Positions 34,050-43,800 of a DNA stretch of 48,894 nt are shown piece after piece. Position 1 is the first letter of the stretch. Each line of letters starts with the position of its first letter. Origin of the DNA: Spongospora subterranea f. sp. subterranea (Eukaryota > Endomyxa: Phytomyxea > Phytomyxea > Plasmodiophorida); contig JAUGWO010000343.1 of assembly GCA_049724395.1 (NCBI GenBank), positions 1-48,894 on the forward strand. Reading direction: 5' to 3'. Below the pieces are notes generated by a model. The model saw only the letters and a program-made list of their open reading frames with translations, ran no database searches and was not told the DNA's origin. The translations under genes were made by a program, and so were the position numbers.

Positions 34050-34292
34050 ATGAGTGTCCAGGCGGATCCCCGATCGGATGGCGTGCCGGTGCCGGCGGCG
34101 CCAACCACTACCGCCCCTAAACGGATCTGCTGTGCCTGCCCGGATACGCGCAAGCTGCGAGATCATTGCGTCCTGGAGAATGGCGAAGACCAGTGCCAAG
34201 CCTATATCCAAATGCATCTGGATTGTCTTAGGAAGGAGGGATTTAAGGTTGGGAATATATCACCCATGGGTTTCATGCATCGTTTTTTTTAA
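34050..34292 (+). CDS. COX17: cytochrome c oxidase copper chaperone Cox17
   Basis: The frame gives 80 residues from ATG 34050. The core KRICCACPDTRKLRDHC...CQAYIQMHLDCLRKEGFKV holds the copper-binding CC-x-C and the twin CX9C helices (C-PDTRKLRDH-C and C-QAYIQMHLD-C), exactly as in Cox17. The protein shuttles Cu(I) in the mitochondrial intermembrane space to Sco1 and Cox11 for cytochrome oxidase assembly, and CX9C proteins are imported by the Mia40 pathway without a cleaved presequence. The N-terminus is short and proline/alanine-rich. Cox17 normally ends at GFK-V/I. Here 13 extra residues follow, beginning at GTTGGG, so either there is a short tail or an unseen 3' intron. An in-frame ATG lies 30 nt upstream. 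Confidence 0.92.
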   Translation: MSVQADPRSDGVPVPAAPTTTAPKRICCACPDTRKLRDHCVLENGEDQCQAYIQMHLDCLRKEGFKVGNISPMGFMHRFF

Positions 34293-34399
34293 GCGTTGCT
34301 ATGTTGACATGTTTAGGTGTAGTTCTGTCGCCGTCCCGCTGCGTTTGTCGTTCTCACAATGTTGTTTATTAAATCTTTCATTTTTGGCCTCGGTAGAGT

Positions 34400-34624
34400 T
34401 CATTGCCATCTGAAACCTAGGCGCCAATACTTTCTATTCGATGCGGAACCGAAGAAACAAACTGCAAGACGAATATGACAGTGTTTATGAACGTCATCGG
34501 TTGGGAACACTGTAAAAACATTTGATACAAAAGATCGCTCGGTGAGACCGTTGGCCCGTGGCGTGATTGCGTCAACTGATGCGGCCTCTTTCTGTACCGG
34601 GGCCTCCTTGGCTTGGAATGGCAT
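34400..34624 (-). CDS. possible small gene of unknown function
   Basis: From ATG 34624 the frame reads MPFQAKEAPVQKEAAS and runs to a stop at 34400. A possible intron (GTATCAAATG to CTTGCAG, about 34460-34525) would give a shorter ending, FVSSVPHRIESIGA. No family is recognised. Its placement, divergent from ABI by 97 bp and convergent with COX17, fits the alternating compact pattern of this island, which is the main support. Confidence 0.3.
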   Translation of the reverse strand: MPFQAKEAPVQKEAASVDAITPRANGLTERSFVSNVFTVFPTDDVHKHCHIRLAVCFFGSASNRKYWRLGFRWQ

Positions 34625-34721
34625 CGCGGTGCGTGACTGCGCATATTGAATTGTGCGTGGTAGCGATGTGGACAACTTTCTGAGTAATTTCCAGTTCTGA
34701 TAAGTGACTCCTTTAAAAATA

Positions 34722-35849
34722 ATGTTGGACGACGTTGGCAACGTCGACATTTTTCATGATTGCCGGGAAATCGCTGCTTCCTTCCCAGAGGATCTGCAGA
34801 ATCTCTTAGCCAACGATACCTATTCAGCTCAGGTGAGCCATTTTGTTGAGCACAGCTATAGTGCGGCGTTGGAACGTGCGGATACTCCGATGCAGCGTGC
34901 TGCGATCGTGAAATCTGGTCACGATTACGCTCGGGAGGCATTAGAGGCGATTTCGTCCCATATTCTAAACTGTGCTAGTCGCCTAAACGACTTTCTCGAT
35001 GTGCAAGAGATAGCCGTCGATGACCTCAACCAACAGGTCAATCTGATGCAATTGCGAATGAAGATGGCACGAGAGATGCATGGGGGCCAGATACATTTAG
35101 CCGCCGAACGCCCCAAGCAAAAAATCGGAAAGCTTCGCGTGCGACACGCCGAAGACGACGTCACACCAGGACGTTATGATCGTTGGCGACTTGACTTGTC
35201 CGCATTTGATAACTCTGTTCAAACGTCAATTTCGGTTCCGGTCACACCAACTTCCTCATCAGAATCACTGTCTCAGCCAAGCTCTGAGCTAGTACCACCT
35301 GGGGCACCGCCATGTGTTGCTCCATCCATGCCTGGTCCGCCCCCGCCGATCGCCATTTCGTCCATACGGCAGAAACCCCGAAATCAGAATCCGATGGGTG
35401 CTGGGAACCGCAAGGCGTCCAGAACAAATTTTATGGAGATTCCACCATTTGACGGGTCGACTTCGAACGAGCCGGCAAAGCGCAACTCGATCTCGGTTGC
35501 CACCCCGGTTTTTGGGGGTTCCTCTTCAATTCCAAGACCCCCACCTCCTCCTCCTCCTCCGGTCCCAATAGCAAGCAAGTCGGGATCGTATGCAATAAAG
35601 GGTTCGCCACCTGTCGCACCGCCGCCACCACCTCGTTCTGCGTCAAATCGACCAAGCGCTTCCGCTGTTGTGCCGCCGCCATTGCCCCCACATCTTGCGA
35701 GTTACAATTCAAGGAGTTCAAACGAGATTGCTGCACCAAAACTAGCTCCCAATGTAAACCGTACAAATGAAAGGCATTAATTTGATTCTCTTTACAAATA
35801 TATCGTTTCAGCTGTTCCATCTTGGTTCGAGCACACTTATCTACCATGA
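34722..35849 (+). CDS. Abl-interactor (Abi) type WAVE-complex subunit
   Basis: Two exons, 34722-35760 and 35812-35849, joined across a 51-nt intron (GTACAA to TTTCAG), give 358 residues ending VPSWFEHTYLP. An upstream in-frame ATG at 34704 is possible. Residues 1-150 match the Abi helical region: a family-like order of an acidic start, SHFVEHSYSAALE, AREALEAISSHILNCASRLNDFLDVQ (compare the Abi block ending in LLDIQ), and a heptad-rich NLMQLRMKMARE. Residues about 185-340 are serine/proline-rich with PPPPPPPP runs (about 35538-35562) that would bind profilin or SH3 partners. No SH3 domain is present, unlike animal Abi. The protein would sit in the SCAR/WAVE complex activating Arp2/3. The last exon is short and its join is inferred; the next gene ends 14 bp away. 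Confidence 0.72.
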
Positions 35850-35863
35850 CAGATGTAATTGAT

Positions 35864-37226
35864 TTATTCTGGATCATGAAATACCTGAACGTTTGTTAAG
35901 ATGAGCAAAAAGTGCAACAACAGTTGACTTACTTTTAGATTAGCTAAACCATAAACCTTGACGCCCATTGCCTGAGCGACTTGAGCTATACCCTGAACGA
36001 TGATAACGTTGATATACTTATACGAATGACACGAACGTGTTGTACCTCTGTTTCAATAGCGTGTTGAAAAGCAAAAGTAGGGAAAAACAACCCTTCCCTA
36101 ACTAAATCGGCCTGAATCATCAGGGCGGTTCCACCAACAGCATTGATTTCAACAAGACCGTTTTCATCAATACCATCAACTGTCAATAAAAGTCAATGAA
36201 AATGTTCATACAGCTGAACGTGAATAAACGAGTCTTGCCTATGTCACAGAGAGACTCCCTATGGGTCAACATAATGCTGGGATACCCTTCGAACATGAGC
36301 TGATCTGGTTGCAGACGAGACTTCACCAGTAAGGACGAAGGCGTTTCCCGCCAGTTATTTCGGTCATAGCAATTGCCGTCTGACTGAATACAATCCGCGG
36401 AAACAATCCGCTTCCCAGTACTCAGCATCCTTTCGATTATATCCGACGGATATTGTCTCAAATCAGAGTCCAGCCACAGGATAACGTCTTCATCACGTAA
36501 CGCTATCGACTGAAGATGATTTCTACATTTAGCTTGAACAGCTCGTCGACGACCTGACATTGATTTAGAAAAACAAGACATTGCTGCATAGTTTCATACC
36601 TTGTACTTCGAACCCATGCCTCTCATGTCCAAAGAGTGCTTTGTTGCCATTGTTAAAATTTTTTCTGATCAAAGTTAGACGGCGGTATAGACCGCGGGCT
36701 GTAAATTCTTCGAAATTTTTGTACACGATGTCGTACGTGTCATCAGAGCTATCGCCTTCTAATACACCTAGCGATATCAATCGTTTTGGATATGAAAGTC
36801 GATCTGTATGGCCATGAATTTGTAAGTAAATCTATAACAAAAACATAGAGAAATTCGACCTAGCAAAGCAAAATAGAGAGGGAGATGCCGTGCCGAGTCT
36901 TTCATTGGCGTCAAAATGAGAATCCTGCTTCGCGACCAGTCCCGTTCGTTACTCGCTTTGGAATTCCATTCAGTGTAGGGAGAATCTGTTTTGATAATGT
37001 CGGGGTTCGTCCATTGCCGGACAGATGTATCGGACATCGAATATTCGGACAATATGGTGGGCGCATTCGTCCTAAATATAACAATCCTCGCCGTGTGCAG
37101 ATGCCCTCCAAGAAACACAACGGAAGCCACATCCAAAAGAACAACAGCACATATCAAGTAGGGTCCCCAGAGCCTGAGCCATCCACGACGTACTCGTCCA
37201 ACCTTAACATGGCTGCCAGAGCCCAT
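35864..37226 (-). CDS. GT62 (Anp1/Mnn9/Van1) mannosyltransferase-type protein
   Basis: Six exons: 37226-36860, 36803-36600, 36553-36230, 36179-36046, 35992-35933 and 35884-35864, with introns of 56, 46, 50, 53 and 48 nt, give 369 residues. A type II membrane anchor (about residues 22-42, LICAVVLLDVASVVFLGG) follows a short basic tail, as in Golgi glycosyltransferases. The catalytic domain shows ILILTPMKDSARHLP, LISLGVLEGDSSDDTYD, QAKCRNHLQS, the metal-binding DSD in VILWLDSDLRQYP, and INAVGGTALMIQADL, IETEGIAQVAQAMG and VYGLANLKVFHDPE at the end. In fungi GT62 enzymes extend alpha-1,6-mannan on N-glycans. The exact acceptor here is unknown. The third donor site is the least certain. An earlier in-frame start is not an ATG. 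Confidence 0.85.
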
Positions 37227-37657
37227 TGACAGGCTCAGCAAGCGCTCCCAGAGCGACTGCTTCCCAATGGACAGCAGCTTGGCTCCACCTTCGGGATCGC
37301 AAAGCCACAGTTTGGAGGTGATTGAATACAAGTAGAGAAGCCTTGGCAAGCGAACAACCTGATAGAAGTTTTGCGGATTGCTGACGGGGAGCTTTTACTG
37401 CGGAGGTTGCGCCGGTACACCGACAGTGAGACTTTTACTCCGCGGCCTCTTGGAATACCCCGTGACGGGGTGACCCGCTTGATTAGTGCATGAACTGTAC
37501 TGTTTGGCCTAACCGCTCGATGAATTGCGCCACAAAATGTTACAATCTTGGAGAGAATTTTCGTATCATTCGTGGTTTATGGCAATTCCCTACCGTGCGC
37601 TGTGATGGCGATACTGACACAAGGAATTGATTTGGTGGGATAGTCTTACTCAAATGT
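37227..37657. other. intergenic region between GT62 and DNAJC3
   Basis: About 430 bp between the GT62 start and the DNAJC3 stop, both on the minus strand. The first 120 bp upstream of GT62 stay open in its frame without an ATG and are probably 5' UTR. No other feature is seen. Confidence 0.5.
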
Positions 37658-39583
37658 TTAATGAAAGGTAAATGTGAAACCTGAGCCCTGATGGAAATGA
37701 AAGTGCTGAGATTGCTGTTGTTGCGGTCCTTCCTGTATATCTTCACCGGCATCATATCGGCGCCTGGTCTCCGGATCGATGAGAACCTCATAAGCTTGTC
37801 CAACCAGCTTATACTTGGTCGTCATGTCGTCAACCGTTTGAGTATCGGCACCCACATGCTGAAAACATGCAGTCAACAAAGGGTCCGAAATTGCCTCCAA
37901 TAAAAAATATTATAAACATATAAATTAGAGATGATAAATGAGAAACAGTTAACCTGTTTAACATTCAGAAACATGATTGAAAAAATGGATTCAACCTTAT
38001 CCGGGTGGTATTTCACAGCCATTGAACGGAAGGCGCGCTTGATCTGTTTGGACGTAGCGTCTTTCCTGATTCCCAGAATCTTGTAGAAATCATGGCGTTG
38101 CGATTTCTTAAGCTCGAGTTCGGCTTTCTGATAGGCTTGATGCACACTGCCGTCTTGTGGATGATGTTGCTTGGCCTATATGTGCAGGATTAACTGTTGA
38201 CATACGGTGGCCAATAATATCAAACCATACCTGTTTGGCAGCCGTACTGGCCTCATCATACTGCTCACCGTCGATTAACGCATCAATTAGGGCGACCCAA
38301 GCCTCAACATTGCCTGCATCAATACCAACGGATTGTCGCCCGTGATGTATCGCTTCATCAAATTTCGAAATCTACGAACTCTTTAGCTGAACATAAATGA
38401 ATTTTGAAGTAGCAGCAGTGCGTACTTTGGACAATGCTTTGCACAGCTTCAAATGCAAAGCTTTTCGTGTAATATCGCGTGGCGCGCTCTGTTGCATCTC
38501 CAGCGAGAGCGCGTCTTGGAAAGAGTGTACGGCGCTAGCAAACATCGATTTGGCTATATATTCGTCACCGCTTTGAATAAATCGAATTAAGTTTCTACAG
38601 CAGCAACCCATGCGTCAGATTCCGGAGAATAGTTGAGATTCTGAATCACCCACTTAACGTATTTGCGCATCTTAAGCAGCTTTTTGTGATCAGGACTTGA
38701 TTGGACCCCTTTCTTATAATGCTTCAATGCCAACTCATCATCTCCAATCTTGTGAAAGGCGTTGCCTCGTAATAAAAGCCCTTCCTGATTAACCAATTGA
38801 TGAGTTCATTATGAAAGAGTAACTGAAATTATCAACAATCTGAATTATGAGAATGTAGAAACACCCATTAGACTTTGCTCATGAAAAACGAATTATAATA
38901 TATTGCGAGAAAAAATTACCAGATGATTTGGATCCACTTTCAACAGCGATCCTGCCACCACTAAAGCTTCTTGATGATTGTTCTTCTCGTAATGACAATG
39001 GGCGAGACCGAAAAGAGCGGCAACGTCGCTTGTGGCGACAGCAGCAACCTTTCAACCAGCGAAAGAATGAGTGATAGATGAAACAACCATGTACGGCCAA
39101 TTACCTGTTCCAACTTTGAAATGGCTTGGTCACAATCGTTGCGTTCCATAAGTTTAAGAGCACTTTTCCGAATGGAATCCAGTTGTGAGAGATTCTGTGA
39201 GTTAAGGGCATCACTTGCATCTTTATTTCCTGGAGATAATTTCACCACGTTCTTATAATCATCCAATGCCTCCTAAACTTATGAGTTGGAAATAACCAGC
39301 GCAAAGAACCACAGACATCGCTACAAAAAATACGTACTTTGAACAATCCTACACGAGCTCGATTCTTTGCTCGGTGTAGATACCCAGGAACAAAAGTCGG
39401 GTTGATTTCAACGGCCTTAGTGAGTTCGTCAATGGCGTCCGCCAGCCGGTTGTCGGCGACACACAGGGTAGCCGATCGGAAGTGGTCCTGGTACGTTTTG
39501 GTCGGAGTGGTGCGAGCTAAGCCGCCCAGCAGCAAGACGCTGAAAACGAGCAGCCCCGACACGCGGAAGACCCGCACCATCAT
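37658..39583 (-). CDS. DNAJC3: ER co-chaperone, TPR-DnaJ protein of the DNAJC3/p58IPK type
   Basis: Eight exons: 39583-39338, 39272-39105, 39048-38920, 38784-38654, 38594-38426, 38371-38231, 38175-37996 and 37894-37658, with introns of 65, 56, 135, 59, 54, 55 and 101 nt, give 466 residues. A signal peptide (MMVRVFRVSGLLVFSVLLLGG) is followed by TPR helices (for example AIDELTKAVEINPTFVPGYLHRA, split here over exons 1-2), then a J-domain near the C-terminus (HDFYKILGI, RAFRSMAVKYHPDK, AYEVLIDPETRRRYDAGE). p58IPK binds unfolded clients in the ER lumen and passes them to BiP. About 30 residues (AISDPLLTAC...) are inserted after HPDK compared with usual J-domains. No KDEL-type ending is seen; it ends FTFTFH. 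Human DNAJC3 is 504 residues. Confidence 0.9.
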
Positions 39584-41640
39584 CCAATACAGAAATGCTG
39601 AGATCAAGGTCGAATGAGAAACATCATAGCGCCCCCATCATGTAGACACGCCACTGTCCGCTGCGTTTCGGTTTCACGCATGATTGTGCTGCGCGGCCGA
39701 GGGCCCGTCCAGCAATGGGCGACCGCTTTGCCATTGAGGCTGGGTCGTTTTTTTTCTCGTCCGGACTGTCAGTGAGAATGTGACACCGCCGTTCTACACG
39801 TTTTTTTTTCTTCACAGCTTTGATAACCAGTCCTGACGGGAAAACCCCTCGACAATAGCATTCTCATTGGCCGGAAGCGTTTCACTGAAATCATAGCTAA
39901 ATCGTCTGATGAAAATGTGCCACGATATGCGTGTACGATTATTGAAATCTTCCCGACAATCACGAACAAGCTAAAGCACCTTCTCGGGACCATATATAAA
40001 AAATGGATATATAACTTCTGACAAAACTCTCACTGAGATTCGATAATAAATCTAAAAAATCTTATTTTTTCATAAAAAATCATTAGTATAACACAAAAAC
40101 ATTGTTTGAAACAACGATTTAAACACAGTTCAAATCTGTTCAAAAATATGTGATGACGTCCAAAATTATAATGTGATTCATTCGATTACTCAATTTTGAA
40201 ATTCGTGACTATCTGCTGTTCTACAGCTGCCACTATTTCAATTAATTTACTTAATATGCAAATTAATCAGGTAGAAAACAGTACGAAATCGAGAGCGGGG
40301 TGTTTGATGTGAGGAGACATTGCACGTTGAGAGCAAGTGATGAGAATTTTAGATTGAGAGCACGTCGCTGAAACTTTAGCAGTTGTCAAAAGATCAAAAT
40401 CAAATCCGCAACCCTTTACCAAGTATAGAGGGTCAGAAGAAGGTCATCCAGCATTTACCCAAACAAGTCTGGGAAGCTGTTTTAGAGGACGTTTCAGATA
40501 TGGAAGGGCTCTGTGATGTTAAGGAAGATTATTTGAAAGAAAGACACCAACAGCAGCATTGGGAAATATCAACACATGTGACGCCAGTGATGGCAAGCTG
40601 TCCTTCAAGATGACAATACAGTCGAAAACTGAAAGAATCGAACTGTTTCGCATTTCGGAACGTTCAAAGTTGAGAGAAGATCTGGTCTCGAGCACCTTAG
40701 AATCGACGCAAACCTTGATAAGTTCAGGCTCATATTGTACACGCTCGACTCCAACGAAAGCGGACAAGTTCACAGCAGTACCATCAATCGCTGACACGAT
40801 GAAATCGATGTTGGCAGATCGTGCTCGATTTCAAATAATTTGGTGGCATCGTAAAAACGGAATCTGGAAATATTAGAGCAGCCTTTGTTTTCTTGAATCA
40901 ACAGCGTCTTAGATTTGACCAGGACTGCCAGCAATCGATGATTGAGATTGTTTTTCCGAATAGCTAGTCGATAAGAGGGTCTTCCGGCGTTGTATTTTCT
41001 ACACAAGGTAGCTGCTACAAGGAACAATCGAAAAAACAAAGTGATGCCAGGTCGAGTCTGACCATATCGTGATAAGCCAAAGTATCATAACCAGTAGACC
41101 GAAACTTTTGTTGGATTGCACAATCTTGATAGGGGCCTCTAAGGATTTTCGCGAAAACGACGCCCCAATGGATTGATAACAGAATAACTGTGCCAGAAAC
41201 GAGTGATCGTTGACCATGGGTATACATTCCGGCAGTATCACTTCAGCGCTGTCGCAATGGTTTGGCAGAGATCTCCAAAGGCATCGGTTCTCCGTCCGTA
41301 AAGAGTTCATATCACAAAACCGTTCCAGTTAATATGACCCAAGCCACAATGTCAAGGATTGGTGTAACCCGACTGGTCAACGATGATGAAATATTTTTAC
41401 AGTGCTATTTCACCTTAATCGCTCAAAACAATGTAAATCGAATCGGGTTGACAGAAGCGAGGACGACAAAAGGGGATAGAACTCGGCTGAACCATTGGGA
41501 CAGCGCTGGAGTGATATTTACCGGAACGTATACCCATGGTCAACACCCATCATTTCGGTTTGATTCCACGTCGTGGCCAAATTCACTTGATTCTTCCATC
41601 GTCGAAATAAGCGGGTGTCGTTCACTAAAAATAATATATT
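39584..41640. other. no recognisable gene; local inverted duplication
   Basis: Short frames (for example 40383-40613 plus, 40519-40797 minus, 41262-41642 plus) match no family known to me. The stretch 40000-40300 is AT-rich. A segment of about 60 bp near 41205-41265 recurs inverted near 41482-41545 (see findings). The 5' flank of DNAJC3 should lie at 39584-39800. Confidence 0.4.
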
Positions 41641-41689
41641 GATGTCCAAGGGAAGGCTAACCGCCATATGAAGATATCGTTTGTAAAAA

Positions 41690-42095
41690 GGGCAACCACT
41701 GTTCGGCTATGGAAGCATCAGGGTCTTCTAGGTAAAGGTTAGTGCATTAAACGGCACAGTTGGTGCCCATAGCGATGCCATTAATTTGCTGATAGACCTG
41801 AGAGCTATATAGAAAGTAGTTTGCTCCACAAATGAAGCTAAGATGAGAGACTAGGAAAGCACGGTGGGTGCGAATTTGTAAAGGAATAGTGGCGTCCACT
41901 TTCGTGTACAGGGAAGAGACATCGCAGCAAAGCAGAGTATAATCCGTTTCTGAGAACCTAGACCATCAGACTTTCGGAGAGAATCGGGATTAGAAAATCA
42001 TTGAGAAAAACGACCAGGGCGACTTCAGCATTTGATAGTGAACAAGCTAAGGGAACCGATATGCCATCCAGGTAGAGGCTTGAGGGTTTCGTGAA
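41690..42095 (-). pseudogene. non-LTR reverse transcriptase remnant (Penelope-like?)
   Basis: On the minus strand about 41930-41700 reads TLLCCDVSSLYTKV, then VYQQINGIAMGTNCAV and TNLYLEDPDASIAEQW, with a stop in between. D-V-S-S-L-Y-T and Q-x-N-G-I-A-M-G-T-x-C-A are RT palm motifs of the type found in Penelope-like and some other non-LTR elements. Upstream (to about 42095) a PKFHETLKPLPGW stretch resembles the preceding RT block. The family is uncertain and it is plainly decayed. Confidence 0.5.
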
Positions 42096-42378
42096 ACTTG
42101 GGTGAGCAGTGGAAAATTGCCAAGGGTAAGGCCAAGGTCCATTGTGTTGAAAAATTCCTGTTCATTTTTATTGGAGTTTAGGTGAACGAAACGAATAAGC
42201 TTGACATTATTTTCTTTATGAAAAAATAGAGTCTGCTTCCATTTTTACAGCCGATGAAGATTTCGTTTTAGCAATCTTGGGGAGTGATTGTGATCAACGG
42301 ATGACCGAACCCAAAGCATCGTTCGGCAATGTTTACCTCTGAAAAAACATTTCCACCAACTCTAAAAGAAAAAGTAGA

Positions 42379-42452
42379 CGTCCAAGGAGGGACTCGAACC
42401 CTCAACCTCTCGATTAACAGTCGAACGCGCTGACCGGTTGCGCCACTCAGAC
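42379..42452 (-). tRNA. tRNA-Asn (GTT), second copy
   Basis: The 74-nt sequence is the exact complement of the gene at 28538-28611, with the same cloverleaf, anticodon GTT and internal A and B boxes. T-runs follow its 3' end on the minus strand (42361-42375 read as TTTTTCTTTT). Flanks differ from those of the first copy, so this is an independent locus. A decayed Copia lies just upstream of it. Confidence 0.95.
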
Positions 42453-42489
42453 CTGAACATGTCCTGTGAGGGTCGATGCTTGCATATGT

Positions 42490-43800
42490 AGTAATTAGTA
42501 ATTCCGCACGGCTTCATGGTGACCTTTGGCTTGCGGCTCAACCATAATTCGAAAAGTGTTTTCCAATTAGTTGGCAGTCGATTATCGGGCCATTGCCATG
42601 GTTGTCTGGTTTCGTCTCAGGGCCATCCCATTCTGTGGGCTACAAGGAACTGTTTTTTATGCTTGATGTTTTGCTGCCACATAATCTAGCTATATAAATA
42701 TTCGGCTCCGAGAAATGCTGTCATTCTTTGGCCGGTTTCACACTGTGCAACTGCGATCAATTGCTTGGTTGCGGCTAGGACTTCTTCGGGGTTTTCCGCT
42801 TCACGAAGGCGACGCAACACCATCTAGAGAATAGACAGTTGAAAGCGATATAGTACAATACATAAAACCGGGTTCGCATTTCGTAAGCAGTGGACCTTTT
42901 AGATCGGATGACACGATCTCGTATGTTCGTGTTGGTTGAGTCTCGCCGTTCTAGGCAACCGTTATCGTTGCGACGTCGCCGGTGCACATTGTTGGCAGAA
43001 TCACTCTCTTTTGATGAAGTGTTGGTCCCATCGGCCTGTGTTGGCAGGAGTGAGAGTCAATTCTGTCGACGCGTGGTGGAACGCTTTATGACCTTGTTGC
43101 AGCATTCGAGTCATGTTTGGCTGAAGATATTTTTTGGTGGTCTTGACATAGTTCATGCCGTTTATTTCAACGATTTCTATGATTGGTATTCCGTCTTGCC
43201 CCCTCCTTGATCAATAAACGCATTGGTACCTGATACGAATGGAATAGCTCGTAAAAATGAGGGTTATACGATTCCAGAGGAATTATTGGTGCGATTTGCA
43301 ACCGCCTCCTTTCAGCATGTGATCGCGTCTGTGTCCGACAACGCCGATAAAGCAATTTGAGAACTGTGGAATCTATGTCGGAATGAGTGCTTGATGACCG
43401 CTGTTGATCGTGTATCTTGACGGTCCCATCAATGTAGTAAAGCATTGCTCTTAGTGGCTGACGTTGACTGCAGCGATAGTATTTTCTGGCGGTTATCGGA
43501 GACCTGATCACATGTCGAGGGGATCAGGTTGGAAATCGCACCAATGACCTGCTGGAATCGTATAACGCTCATATTTAACGAGATGCTCCCCACTCCACAT
43601 GGGCGTTTGTAGCCAAGACGCCGAAGCAGTATTTCCAGAACTGCCGATTGTCCCGTCGGGTATCGCTCCTCCACCATTACACCGGCCGCGTTTACTCGCA
43701 ATGATCCCCAGCCGATATACCACATCAATCTGCAGCTGCAAAAACCAATCAATACAATACAACGAACTCTGTTGCAGTAATCAGTCTTAACAATCGGCAA
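42490..43800 (-). mobile_element. decayed Ty1/Copia remnant
   Basis: On the minus strand, integrase-like words are visible near 42600-42640 (TVPCSPQNGMA, then RRNQTTMAMAR), matching the HCPQQNGQAERRNQTIM block of the Copia family at 16-21 kb, and a GKP-rich stretch near 42780. Further right (43170-43800) weaker gag-pre-integrase-like sequence continues in the same orientation. It is old and broken in very many places. No LTR was recognised. Confidence 0.55.

Noticed and set aside
35431-35877. Minus-strand frame antisense to ABI
   Set aside because: It is Glu/Gly-rich only because it mirrors polyproline codons.
39624-39993. Small minus-strand frames upstream of DNAJC3
   Set aside because: Low complexity, no family resemblance and no splice support; more likely promoter and 5' UTR sequence.
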